A stretch of DNA of 46,720 nt from Novosphingobium sp. FKTRR1. Lineage in GTDB: Bacteria; Pseudomonadota; Alphaproteobacteria; Sphingomonadales; Sphingomonadaceae. The position numbers and the translations under genes are program-made. The stretch spans positions 1 through 46,720 of the forward strand of contig NZ_JAIZDA010000028.1 of the NCBI RefSeq assembly GCF_020404405.1, given 5' to 3'. Every line of letters starts with the position of its first letter. The first letter of the stretch is position 1. Below are positions 39,444-46,720 of this stretch, piece after piece. Below the pieces are notes generated by a model. That model saw only the letters and a program-made list of their open reading frames with translations, was not told the DNA's origin and did not search any database.

Positions 39444-40877
39444 ATGGGCAAGGCAACCGGCTTTCTCGAGGTCGATCGCAAGGATCGCAGCTATGACGCT
39501 CCGGCGGAGCGGCTGAAGCACTACCGCGAATTCGTCATCCCGCATGATGAGAACGCGCTTCAGGGGCAGGCGTCGCGCTGCATGAACTGCGGCATTCCGT
39601 ACTGCCACAACGGCTGTCCGGTGAACAACCAGATCCCCGACTGGAACCATCTGGTCTATGAGAACGACTGGCGCGAGGCGCTGGACAATCTTCATTCGAC
39701 CAACAACTTCCCGGAATTCACCGGCCGCATCTGCCCCGCCCCGTGCGAGGCGGCGTGCACGCTGAACATTGTCGACCAGCCGGTGACGATCAAGTCGATC
39801 GAATGCGCCATCGTCGACAAGGGCTGGAAGGAAGGCTGGATCGAACCGCAGGTTCCGGCGAAAAAGACTGGCAAGTCGGTGGCCGTGGTCGGTTCCGGCC
39901 CGGCTGGCATGGCCTGTGCCCAGCAACTGGCGCGCGCCGGGCACTCGGTGACGGTGTTCGAAAAGAACGACCGTGTCGGCGGTCTGCTGCGTTACGGCAT
40001 CCCTGACTTCAAGCTGGAAAAGCACCTGATCAACCGCCGTCTGGTGCAGATGATGGCCGAAGGGGTAGAATTCCGCACTTCGGTCGAAGTCGGCGTCACC
40101 GTGTCGGTCGCGTCGTTGCGCGAAAACTTCGATGTGGTGGTGCTGGCCGGCGGCGCGGAAGACCCGCGCCCGATCGGCATTCCGGGCTTCGAACTGCCCG
40201 GCGTGCGCTATGCCATGGAGTTCCTGACCCAGCAGAACAAGCGCGTGGCGGGCGACGACGAAATACGCGCCGCCCCGCGCGGCTCGCTGGTCGCCACCGG
40301 CAAGCACGTTGTCGTGATCGGTGGCGGCGACACCGGATCGGACTGCGTTGGCACGTCCAACCGTCAGGGCGCCGCCTCGGTCACGCAGTTGGAGATCATG
40401 CCGCGTCCGCCTGAAAAGGAGGACAAGGCGCTGTCGTGGCCGAACTGGCCGCTAAAGCTGCGCACCTCGTCCAGCCATGAAGAAGGCGTCGCGCGCGAAT
40501 TCGCGGTGCTGACCAAGCGGGTCGCGGGCGAAAACGACGTGACCGGGCTCGAATGCGTCCGTGTCGAATGGGTCGGCGGCAAGATGCAGGAGGTGCCCGG
40601 CAGCGAATTCACGCTGAAGGCCGATCTGATCCTGCTCGCGATGGGCTTTGTCGGCCCGCGCAAGCTTGGCTTGCTCGAACAGGCTGGCGTCGAGCTCGAC
40701 CAGCGCGGCAACGTGAAGGGCAATGTCACCGACTACAAGACCAGCGTCGAAAACGTGTTTGCCTGCGGCGACATGCGGCGCGGCCAAAGCCTTGTCGTCT
40801 GGGCCATCCGCGAAGGCCGTCAGGCCGCGCGTGCGGTGGACGAAGCGCTGATGGGGGTTACCGAACTGCCACGCTGA
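39444..40877 (+). CDS. gltD: Glutamate synthase (NADPH) small subunit
   Basis: This 477-residue flavoprotein takes electrons from NADPH through FAD and 4Fe-4S clusters to GltB. The N-terminal Cys clusters are CMNCGIPYCHNGCP and CPAPCEAACTL. The FAD-binding motif is VAVVGSGPAGMACAQQL, and a second nucleotide site is VVVIGGGDTGSDCVG. The C-terminus has the conserved NVFACGDMRRGQSLVVWAI. Start and length are as in the family. It forms an operon with gltB and is followed by a strong symmetrical terminator. Confidence 0.98.
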   Translation: MGKATGFLEVDRKDRSYDAPAERLKHYREFVIPHDENALQGQASRCMNCGIPYCHNGCPVNNQIPDWNHLVYENDWREALDNLHSTNNFPEFTGRICPAPCEAACTLNIVDQPVTIKSIECAIVDKGWKEGWIEPQVPAKKTGKSVAVVGSGPAGMACAQQLARAGHSVTVFEKNDRVGGLLRYGIPDFKLEKHLINRRLVQMMAEGVEFRTSVEVGVTVSVASLRENFDVVVLAGGAEDPRPIGIPGFELPGVRYAMEFLTQQNKRVAGDDEIRAAPRGSLVATGKHVVVIGGGDTGSDCVGTSNRQGAASVTQLEIMPRPPEKEDKALSWPNWPLKLRTSSSHEEGVAREFAVLTKRVAGENDVTGLECVRVEWVGGKMQEVPGSEFTLKADLILLAMGFVGPRKLGLLEQAGVELDQRGNVKGNVTDYKTSVENVFACGDMRRGQSLVVWAIREGRQAARAVDEALMGVTELPR

Positions 40878-40904
40878 TCGGCCGCGGCAAGTCCGGTCGA
40901 GTGG

Positions 40905-40933
40905 AAAGGGCGCCCCTGCAAAGGGCGCCCTTT
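40905..40933. terminator. Bidirectional terminator after gltD
   Basis: AAAGGGCGCC (40905-40914) pairs perfectly with GGCGCCCTTT (40924-40933), with a nine-base loop. Flanking A and T runs serve both directions, between convergent gltD and a serine hydrolase gene. Confidence 0.8.
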
Positions 40934-40974
40934 CGCATATTGCGGGTCAAGTGCATTGGGGGGAAGCGGGCGCT

Positions 40975-42162
40975 CTATTGCCCCGCGTCGATCAGGGCTT
41001 GCACCTGCTTGTAGAACGCCTCGCGCGCGGCGGGCTGGGGACCAAGATCGGCGCGGGGCCAGTTGGCGTTGCTGGCAATGACCAGACGCCGCTTGGGGTC
41101 GATGAAAATGCCTTGGCCAAAGATGCCCTGCGCGGCAACCGACCCCTCATCATACGTCCACCACTGGAAGCCATAGCCACGACCCGGCTCGCCATCGTCC
41201 TTCTGCTTGTGCGTGGCTTGCGCAAACCAGTCGGGCGGCACGATCTGGCGGTCGCCACTACGCCCGTTGGCCAGCACGAACAGGCCCATCCGGGCAAAGT
41301 CGCGCGTCGCGGCCTGCAGGCAGCAGCCGGCGATCTCGTGGCCGGTCTTGTCGAGCAGCCAGGTCGCCTCGGCTTCCATCCCGGCGGGATGCCAGACTTT
41401 TTCCTCAAGATAGCGCGACAGCGGCTTGTGCGTGGCTTCGGACACCAGCACGCCGATCAGGTTGGTCTCGCCGGTGTTGTAATGCCAGACTTCGCCGGGA
41501 GGATGGGCGCGCGGCAGCTTGCGCATGTAGCTGACGGTGGCGTCCAGACCCTGCTCTGGGGCGGCGTTGTTGAAGCGGGCAACGTCGGACTTGGGGTCTT
41601 CGTAGTCCTCGTTCCAGCGGACGCCCGAACTCATGGTCAGCAACTGGCGGATGGTGACATCATCATAGGCAGAACCGCGCAGGCCGGGGACATAGCGGCT
41701 GACCTTGTCCTCAAGGCTGTGGATCGCGCCATCCTGAATGGCCGCACCGACCAGCGTGGAGGTGAACGACTTGGCCACCGAAAAGCTGGTCCAGCGCCCC
41801 TTGGCATCGAAATCCAGCGCATAGCGCTCCAGCCGGATGCGCCCGTCCTGCACGATCACCAGCCCGGCGGCGCGCTGGTTGGCCATGTACTGATCGAGGC
41901 CTGGGACGACCAGCGGCTTGCCGACCGGCAGTGGCAGCGGGTGGGGGGAGGGCGAAATCCTGTTGGCCTTGGCCAGCACCGGCAAACGATCCATGGCGCG
42001 GAACGCGGCGTCGCGCTGCGGCACCGACCAACTCAGCACGTCGGCATCGGTCGGCATGGCCGCCAGCAGGCCGCGCGTCTCCTTGTCGAGGCTGGCGTAC
42101 CAGCCGCCGGCTGCAAGCAATACCGCGCCCACCAATGCAAGGCCGATCGTTCGTTTGCGCAT
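40975..42162 (-). CDS. Membrane-anchored serine hydrolase, beta-lactamase family
   Basis: This 395-residue protein has an N-terminal hydrophobic anchor (MRKRTIGLALVGAVLLAAGG), which could be an uncleaved signal anchor. The beta-lactamase-like domain carries SVAK as the SxxK motif in FSVAKSFTSTLVG, YNT in WHYNTGETNLIG as the second motif, and GIFGQGIFIDP as the third strand. Such proteins are esterases, peptidases or carboxypeptidases in the periplasm. The ATG at 42162 was chosen because GGGGAGCC stands directly before it, and the longer frame has no signal-like start. It is divergent from the rhodopsin gene with about 237 bases between. Confidence 0.9.
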   Translation of the reverse strand: MRKRTIGLALVGAVLLAAGGWYASLDKETRGLLAAMPTDADVLSWSVPQRDAAFRAMDRLPVLAKANRISPSPHPLPLPVGKPLVVPGLDQYMANQRAAGLVIVQDGRIRLERYALDFDAKGRWTSFSVAKSFTSTLVGAAIQDGAIHSLEDKVSRYVPGLRGSAYDDVTIRQLLTMSSGVRWNEDYEDPKSDVARFNNAAPEQGLDATVSYMRKLPRAHPPGEVWHYNTGETNLIGVLVSEATHKPLSRYLEEKVWHPAGMEAEATWLLDKTGHEIAGCCLQAATRDFARMGLFVLANGRSGDRQIVPPDWFAQATHKQKDDGEPGRGYGFQWWTYDEGSVAAQGIFGQGIFIDPKRRLVIASNANWPRADLGPQPAAREAFYKQVQALIDAGQ

Positions 42163-42254
42163 GGCTCCCCATCCCTTTGTCGTGTCGTTTTCAGTCGCCA
42201 GCATAGCGCTGTCTCCGTGTCTGCAAAGGGGGCTTCGTCGGGCAGCCAATCGCA

Positions 42255-42399
42255 TCAGTGATGGCAAAGTTCCGCTGTGATTTTAAAATATTGTTCCAAA
42301 TTTCACCAAAGATCAGGTTGCTATTTTTTGCCCGAGATGGTCAGTTTTCCACAACCCAAGTCATAATTCATAAACACGGGTTACAATGGGAGACTGGCG
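42255..42399 (+). promoter_or_regulatory. AT-rich leader and promoter region of the rhodopsin-blh operon
   Basis: This stretch is much more AT-rich than its surroundings, with TTTTAAAA at 42281-42288 and a TATTTTTT run near 42322. The rhodopsin ATG at 42400 is preceded by GGGAG (42388-42392) at a good distance. No convincing -35/-10 pair could be assigned with normal spacing. The region must contain the operon promoter, since the neighbouring upstream gene is divergent. Confidence 0.45.
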
Positions 42400-43146
42400 A
42401 TGCAAGGAATAACCTTGTTTCAATACTCGCTGATATACAACGCATTCTCGTTTACACTGGCGGCAATGGCAGCGACTACGCTTTTTCTTTGGATCAGCCG
42501 ATCCGACGTTGCGGCGCCTTATCGCACGGCGGTGACGATTTCCGGGCTGGTCACGGCAATTGCGGCCTATCATTACTGGCGCATCTTCAATAGCTGGGAA
42601 GCGGCTTACGACGTTCGCAATGGCGTGGTCGCGGCCACCGGATACGCCTTCAACGATGCCTATCGATACGTCGACTGGCTGTTGACCGTGCCGTTGCTGC
42701 TGGTCGAATTGGTGCTGGTAATGCGGCTTGATCCGGCCGACGCGCGCAGCAAGTCGCTGACGCTCGGCTTTGCGGCAGCGCTGATGATCGTACTGGGCTA
42801 TCCCGGCGAAGTGGCCGCCGATATCCCGACCCGCGCGTTGTGGGGTACGCTTTCGGCCATCCCGTTCGTCTACATCGTCTGGCAGCTGTTCAGCGGTCTT
42901 GGTGCCTCGATCGAGCGCCAGCCCGGTGCCGTAAAGGGGCTGGTCAAGCAGGCTCGCTTGCTTACCTTCGCCAGTTGGGGTTTCTATCCGATCGTCTACA
43001 TGGCGCCCTATGTGCACCTGAGCGGCGCGGATGCGACCACGACAATCCAGCTGGGCTACACGATTGCCGATCTCATCGCCAAGGCGGTGGTCGGGTTGCT
43101 GGTGTTCAATATCGCGGTGCGCAAGTCACAACTCGAAGCCGCGTGA
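42400..43146 (+). CDS. Xanthorhodopsin-like light-driven proton pump
   Basis: This 248-residue seven-helix rhodopsin carries the outward proton-pump triad in helix C (RYVDWLLTVPLLLVE): acceptor Asp92, Thr96 and donor Glu103. The retinal Schiff-base Lys228 lies in TIADLIAKAVVG, with the second counter-ion Asp224. Leu100, at the spectral tuning position, predicts green absorption. His58 sits 34 residues before Asp92, the same spacing as His62-Asp96 in xanthorhodopsin. In helix E (RALWGTLSAIPFVYIVW), Gly149 takes the place of a bulky Trp at the carotenoid fenestration, so an antenna carotenoid could bind. The stop overlaps the GTG that may start blh. Confidence 0.95.
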   Translation: MQGITLFQYSLIYNAFSFTLAAMAATTLFLWISRSDVAAPYRTAVTISGLVTAIAAYHYWRIFNSWEAAYDVRNGVVAATGYAFNDAYRYVDWLLTVPLLLVELVLVMRLDPADARSKSLTLGFAAALMIVLGYPGEVAADIPTRALWGTLSAIPFVYIVWQLFSGLGASIERQPGAVKGLVKQARLLTFASWGFYPIVYMAPYVHLSGADATTTIQLGYTIADLIAKAVVGLLVFNIAVRKSQLEAA

Positions 43147-43163
43147 CGCAAAGGTTCGGCGGG

Positions 43164-44174
43164 ATGGCATTTGGTGACCGATCCATCCCGCGGATCCCTG
43201 ACTTGGAATCCCGAACGCTTTCGAGCGGAGAAAACGGCCAGACCCGGATTTCACCGGTGTTCTGGCTGTTGCTCGTTCTGGCGTCTTGCAACGCGTTGGG
43301 CGCGCGGTTCGGGCTGTGGTCGGTCGAGAGCGAGCCGATGGCGCTGGCCGCGATCGGCATCATGCTGCTCGGCGGGTTGCCGCACGGCGCCTGTGACCTG
43401 TCACTTGCCGCCAAGGCGTGGGGTTCGGGCAGACGTGAACTTTTTTGGGTGCTGGTTCCTTATTTGCTCGTCGCGGTCGTGATGGCGCTCTTGTGGTGGC
43501 GGGTTCCGCTGCTGGCGCTGGTTGTTTTCATGTGCCTTTCGGCGTTCCATTTCGGGGAAGACTGGGGGATGCTGCCCGGCGGTCTGCTGCGAGCGATGGC
43601 CGGACTCGCCGTCATCTCCGTCGCCAGTTTCGGCCAGCAGGTCGCGGTAACCGAATTGTTCATCGCGCTCACCAGAACGCCCGACGCCGCGCTTGTCGCA
43701 CAATGGCTTGCCGCCAGCGCGCCGGTCGCCGTCTTGGTGACGGCGGTGGGCTTGTACCAGTCCTGGCGCTCGGGGCACCGGATCTGGGTCGCGGCTTATG
43801 CTCTGGGCTACCTTGGCCTGCTGATCCTGCCTCCGCTGGAGGGGTTCACGCTGTTTTTCGTCGGGCTGCATGCCCCTCGGCATTGGCGCCAGTTGATCGC
43901 GACACTGCCTACGGTCTTGCGGCAGCGCGCGCTGCGAGAGGGCGCGGGCCTGTCCGCGTTGAGTATCGCGTTGCTGGCAATCTGGCTCGTGCTCCAGAAA
44001 ACAGCGACCAGCCCTTCAGCTGCCGATCTGGCGCCCTACAGCCTGCATTTGGGAGCGGAAGTGTTTCGCATGCTGTCGATTCTTGCCGCGCCGCATCTGG
44101 CCCTGTCGATCGCGATCGAGCAGCGGCTTACCCTTGCCGCGCTCGATCCGACCCACCGCCCAGCGCTGCGTTGA
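43164..44174 (+). CDS. blh: Brp/Blh family beta-carotene 15,15'-dioxygenase
   Basis: This 336-residue membrane enzyme cleaves beta-carotene into two retinals, the chromophore of the rhodopsin encoded just before it. The four His iron ligands expected for Blh are present: His74 in GGLPHGACD, His129 in SAFHFGEDW, and His236 and His240 in GLHAPRHW. Their spacing (55, 107, 4) is close to that of the studied marine Blh. About eight hydrophobic segments are seen. Start choice is uncertain: ATG 43164 has AAAGG nine bases upstream, whereas GTG 43143 overlaps the rhodopsin stop (GTGA) and would add seven residues. Either way the genes are co-transcribed. Carotenoid synthesis genes are elsewhere. Confidence 0.93.
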   Translation: MAFGDRSIPRIPDLESRTLSSGENGQTRISPVFWLLLVLASCNALGARFGLWSVESEPMALAAIGIMLLGGLPHGACDLSLAAKAWGSGRRELFWVLVPYLLVAVVMALLWWRVPLLALVVFMCLSAFHFGEDWGMLPGGLLRAMAGLAVISVASFGQQVAVTELFIALTRTPDAALVAQWLAASAPVAVLVTAVGLYQSWRSGHRIWVAAYALGYLGLLILPPLEGFTLFFVGLHAPRHWRQLIATLPTVLRQRALREGAGLSALSIALLAIWLVLQKTATSPSAADLAPYSLHLGAEVFRMLSILAAPHLALSIAIEQRLTLAALDPTHRPALR

Positions 44175-44192
44175 ACCGCCGGACAGCCAGCG

Positions 44193-44846
44193 TCACTTCA
44201 TCGCGGCAGCCAGCTTGTTGTGATAGTTGAACTGCTCGTACTTCGGGCCGTTGTAGGCCTTGGCAAAGGCGCGGCAGGTATCAGGGTTGGTCGAGATTGC
44301 AGCCATTTCGTCCTGCAACTTGTTGTGCTCGATAAAGCGGCTGAGCAATTCGTAGTGCCCCGCTTCGGAGGGCACGGTCGAGAAAGCCAGCGCAAACGGC
44401 GAGTCGTAGTGGAAATCGCTCCAGTACTGGCCGAGCACCTGAAATTTGCCCCACGATGCCGACATGAACGCGGCATCGACCTCGCCGGTGACGATCGCGC
44501 CGAGCAGCTTGTCCCAGCTACTGACTTCGTAGCCGCCGCCCTGCGGATTGCTGAACGTGCTGACCGAGTATTTGCCGCCGGTGAAGCCGTGAAACTTGTG
44601 CCGTTCAAACAAGATCTTGGGCTTGCCAGACGAGTCAAAACCCAGGCCCGAAGCCTCGACACTGGCGACCGCGGCGAATTGCTTGGCGCTGACCTTCAGC
44701 CTGTCGGCAAATGGCTTGGCATCGGCGGCCGAAAGCTTGGCCGGGGCGGGATTGGTGAACGCCGCGAGCAGCGCCTTGCGCGAACCATCGCCCCAGATGC
44801 CGTCAGGCTTGGCGCCGATCGCTTTTTGCAGTTCGATGATGTTCAT
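44193..44846 (-). CDS. N-acetylmuramidase domain (phage endolysin-type) protein
   Basis: This 217-residue protein has a short N-terminal segment resembling a peptidoglycan-binding repeat (IIELQKAIGAKPDGIWGDGS). A DUF3380/N-acetylmuramidase domain follows, with the characteristic FERHKFH, where Glu is the likely catalytic residue, and then SASWGKFQVLGQYW. The C-terminus AFAKAYNGPKYEQFNYHNKL is also typical. The family cleaves the glycan backbone of peptidoglycan and is common in phage lysins. No signal peptide or holin gene is seen and no other phage gene is nearby, so it is an orphan. It converges on blh with an 18-base gap. Confidence 0.88.
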   Translation of the reverse strand: MNIIELQKAIGAKPDGIWGDGSRKALLAAFTNPAPAKLSAADAKPFADRLKVSAKQFAAVASVEASGLGFDSSGKPKILFERHKFHGFTGGKYSVSTFSNPQGGGYEVSSWDKLLGAIVTGEVDAAFMSASWGKFQVLGQYWSDFHYDSPFALAFSTVPSEAGHYELLSRFIEHNKLQDEMAAISTNPDTCRAFAKAYNGPKYEQFNYHNKLAAAMK

Positions 44847-44952
44847 GGCATTTCATCCCCTGTCCATTCTTATGAACGAAAGTATGCCGTATTACTGGCT
44901 TGGGGGAAATACTTAATGCAGGATCACCATTATTTATTTCCGAAGTATGCGA

Positions 44953-45561
44953 TCAGCCCGGATGACGGCGGAAAAGACGGCGCTCCTTGCGCTCGACGAC
45001 ATCGCGATCCATCGGCGCCAGCTTGGCCAGAAAGCGGTTCTGTGCCCGAAAGGTGACGTGGTGTTCGCGCATCGCCTGTTGCAGATCCTCGACCAGCGCG
45101 TTGAGATCGGCGCGGGTTGTTCCCAGACCTTTGTGCGACGATGCCATGTCTCGTCCGGTATACGTGCATCCGGCATTGAGAACTTGGCAGAACTGTTCGA
45201 ACAGGGTGCGGCGCAAGCGTACTTGGTCATGATCGACGAAGATCGCCTTGATACGCGGGTCGGCAACGATGATCGCGACGAAGCGGTCGGTGATCCGGCG
45301 GATTCCGGCCTGGCCGCCGAACGCACGCGCCATGGCGGTTCCGACGAACGGACTCGCCCCGGCATTGGCATTGCTCTGCACATAGGGATCGACCGGGATT
45401 TCCCCTGTCAGCGGATCGCGCTCCTTGCGCTTCACGCCGAATTCGCGGTCCCAATCGACCTGTTCGGCGGTGTTGGCGGCGCTTTGCGACGGAGTTGGTG
45501 ACACGGCTTCGGCCGGCGGCAGGGGCTGCGAGGCAAGCGCAAGGGCAAAGGTCAGGGACAT
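44953..45561 (-). CDS. Group I truncated haemoglobin with N-terminal extension
   Basis: This 202-residue protein has a truncated-globin domain of about 120 residues in its C-terminal part: FVGTAMARAFGGQAGIRRIT, then RRTLFEQFCQVLNAGCTYTG, and DMASSHKGLGT, in which His is the proximal haem ligand. The first 75 residues are an extension starting MSLTFALALASQPLPPAEAV, signal-like but lacking a basic N-region, then a polar linker. Export is possible but unproven. ATG 45561 was chosen because GAGG lies nine bases upstream, overlapping the stop of the DUF3034 gene. It likely binds O2 or NO, and a redox role with the DUF3034 protein is inferred. Confidence 0.85.
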   Translation of the reverse strand: MSLTFALALASQPLPPAEAVSPTPSQSAANTAEQVDWDREFGVKRKERDPLTGEIPVDPYVQSNANAGASPFVGTAMARAFGGQAGIRRITDRFVAIIVADPRIKAIFVDHDQVRLRRTLFEQFCQVLNAGCTYTGRDMASSHKGLGTTRADLNALVEDLQQAMREHHVTFRAQNRFLAKLAPMDRDVVERKERRLFRRHPG

Positions 45562-45574
45562 CGCTGCAACCTCA

Positions 45575-46477
45575 TCAGAACGCGAACTGGACCGAGAACA
45601 GCCCGCCGCGTTGGCCGCCAAACGTCGCGACCGAACCGACATCGACATAGGCGCCGGTCAGCGTGACATTGCGGATCGGCGCATAGGCCACGAACAGGTC
45701 CACCGCATCGTTTTCATGCGCGATACCCAGGTTGTCGGGGCGGGTGCGGTATTCACCGCCGACCACCAGCCGCCGCGACAGCATGTAGGCGAGCGAACCT
45801 TCGAACTGCAGGCTCGCGCCTGCCCTGCGGTCGCCGCCAAAGCCGAGCAGGCCGAACTGGTTGGCCTTGGTCAGACGTACGGTCGCGTCCACCAGCACAC
45901 TGTGCGACAGCAAGAGCTTGGACGCGCTCAGCGTGAAGTCGGTGCCGCTGGCGGCCTTGGCGCCGACCGCGCGGACAATGGCGCCGTCGAGATTGCGTTT
46001 GTGCTGTACGCCGATCGCAATGGCGGGCAGCAAAGTCGGGCCATAGACCAGATGGCCCGCCAGACGCAGCTTGGCCGAAAGGATGTCCTGATTGAAGGTG
46101 AACCCTTGGCCCAGACCCAGTGCGGCCCCGACCTTGCGGGTGTTGAAGTTCTGCCGGGCATAGGCGAATTCCAGCCGGTCATGGATGCCGATCGCGATGC
46201 CGTGGCTTTGCCAGCCGTAGTCGGGCAATACGATCAGCGTGGCGTGACCAGAGATGCCGATGGCGCGTTCGGTGCCGCGCCCGGCAATGGTGCTCCAACT
46301 GGCAAGGCCACCGCCACTGGCGCCTTCGACCGAACTGATCCCGTTGGTCAGCAGCAGTTTGGCATCATCAAGCAGGGGTTCGGCCTGAGCCGTGGTTGGA
46401 TGCGCAAGCAGCAGGGCAAGGCTGCCAAGTGCGCAAACGGTCTTGCCTGCCCCGATCGATTGCGTTTTGCGGATCAT
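45575..46477 (-). CDS. DUF3034 family outer-membrane-like protein
   Basis: This 300-residue protein starts with a signal peptide (ALGSLALLLAHPTTAQA). The beta-rich chain has features of DUF3034: LLLTNGISSVEGASGGGLAS near the start, HDRLEFAYARQNFN, then alternating strands, and a C-terminal Phe (FSVQFAF) typical of outer-membrane barrels. Function is unknown. Its stop lies 13 bases before the haemoglobin start on the same strand, so the two form an operon. The ATG has no clear Shine-Dalgarno sequence, only GAAAA upstream. Confidence 0.88.
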   Translation of the reverse strand: MIRKTQSIGAGKTVCALGSLALLLAHPTTAQAEPLLDDAKLLLTNGISSVEGASGGGLASWSTIAGRGTERAIGISGHATLIVLPDYGWQSHGIAIGIHDRLEFAYARQNFNTRKVGAALGLGQGFTFNQDILSAKLRLAGHLVYGPTLLPAIAIGVQHKRNLDGAIVRAVGAKAASGTDFTLSASKLLLSHSVLVDATVRLTKANQFGLLGFGGDRRAGASLQFEGSLAYMLSRRLVVGGEYRTRPDNLGIAHENDAVDLFVAYAPIRNVTLTGAYVDVGSVATFGGQRGGLFSVQFAF

Positions 46478-46593
46478 GCTGAATTTTCAATTGCGAGGTA
46501 ATCAACAAGTCTTGGCTAGCCTCATTCCTTGAAAACATCGTTAAGGCTTATCGCACGTCGATTCAGGATTCGTTGATAAATAGCTGTTTTATT

Positions 46594-46720
46594 GTAACTG
46601 CTCAGGAGGTTGGCAGAAAATGGTTGCGCGGTGACTCGGAGTTTGATTCACCCTGCTGATGGCCCCACCCCCGCTTCATGTGCTGAGCGAAGCTGAGAAG
46701 AACGAGCTTCTTCTGGCCCA
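46594..46720 (+). mobile_element. Left end of an IS66-type element running off the window
   Basis: GTAACTGCTCAGGAGG begins at 46594, a tip consistent with IS66 ends (GTAA). About 65 bases further in, an open frame starts that resembles the N-terminus of IS66 TnpC-like transposases of the single-gene type. The 116 bases between the DUF3034 start and this end are AT-rich and hold no gene. The rest of the element is outside the window. Confidence 0.45.
46659..46720 (+). CDS. Partial IS66-type transposase N-terminus
   Basis: Twenty codons are visible from ATG 46659 to the window edge: MAPPPLHVLSEAEKNELLLA. The LS-x-AEK-x-x-LLLA pattern is like the start of IS66 transposases, where it precedes a leucine-rich helix. 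The call rests on this short piece and on the GTAA-type end 65 bases upstream. Confidence 0.4.
   Translation, partial: MAPPPLHVLSEAEKNELLLA

Noticed and set aside
42382..42387. TACAAT as a -10 box for the rhodopsin gene
   Set aside because: It would place the transcript start inside the ribosome-binding site just before the ATG, and no -35 element lies at the right distance.
42840..43142. Upstream extension of the blh frame by about 100 codons inside the rhodopsin gene
   Set aside because: The extension overlaps rhodopsin helices E-G in another frame and has no similarity to Blh proteins; starts at 43143 or 43164 fit better.

Overview
The window is GC-rich, gene-dense bacterial chromosome that fits an alphaproteobacterium of the Sphingomonadales, probably near Novosphingobium or Sphingomonas. 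That placement is an inference from the gene families: methionine synthase split into two genes, exosortase-A-associated glycan genes, an intracellular PHA depolymerase of the Cys-box type, a xanthorhodopsin-like proton pump with its retinal-forming oxygenase, and a truncated haemoglobin beside a DUF3034 protein. No tRNA, rRNA or CRISPR array was seen.

Layout. 1-2530 is an insertion-sequence graveyard. It holds the repeat-bearing end of an IS21-like element lodged in an IS66 element (tnpB and tnpC intact), then a decayed second IS66-type transposase with a 24-bp tandem duplication. Next come two small lipoproteins (2518-3085), then a methionine block (3221-8930): an ArsR-methyltransferase fusion regulator behind a near-perfect operator palindrome, metF, and metH as separate homocysteine-binding and folate/cobalamin/activation proteins. 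9020-13449 carries uppP, a GlsB/YeaQ protein, rpmG, a LolA-like protein, a candidate structured RNA with a strong terminator, xthA, and a RibA with a degenerate RibB-like N-terminal half. 13486-22407 is mostly minus-strand: small envelope proteins, a beta-helix protein, a ribbon-helix-helix/SPFH pair with an 18-bp palindrome, recQ, a SnoaL-like protein, a DUF3592 protein, a serine hydrolase and a cation:proton antiporter. 22448-29946 has fumC, an M13 peptidase, an MsbA-like ABC transporter, phaZ and a MaoC hydratase. 30038-34568 holds the divergent exosortase-A-associated O-ligase and glycosyltransferase and a membrane-anchored disordered protein. 34774-40877 is gltB-gltD.

The most interesting segment is 42163-46477. 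A serine hydrolase lies divergent to a rhodopsin-blh operon. The rhodopsin has the Asp-Thr-Glu proton-pump triad, a xanthorhodopsin-like spacing of His and Asp, and a glycine at the position that opens the carotenoid fenestration in xanthorhodopsin. Blh carries all four expected His ligands and should supply retinal from beta-carotene; carotenoid genes are not in the window. Next come an orphan phage-type muramidase and a DUF3034-truncated haemoglobin pair. The right edge enters another IS66-type element at about 46594.

Linked genes are often packed by overlapping stop/start codons (GTGA or ATGA), and several convergent gene pairs are separated by perfect hairpins.
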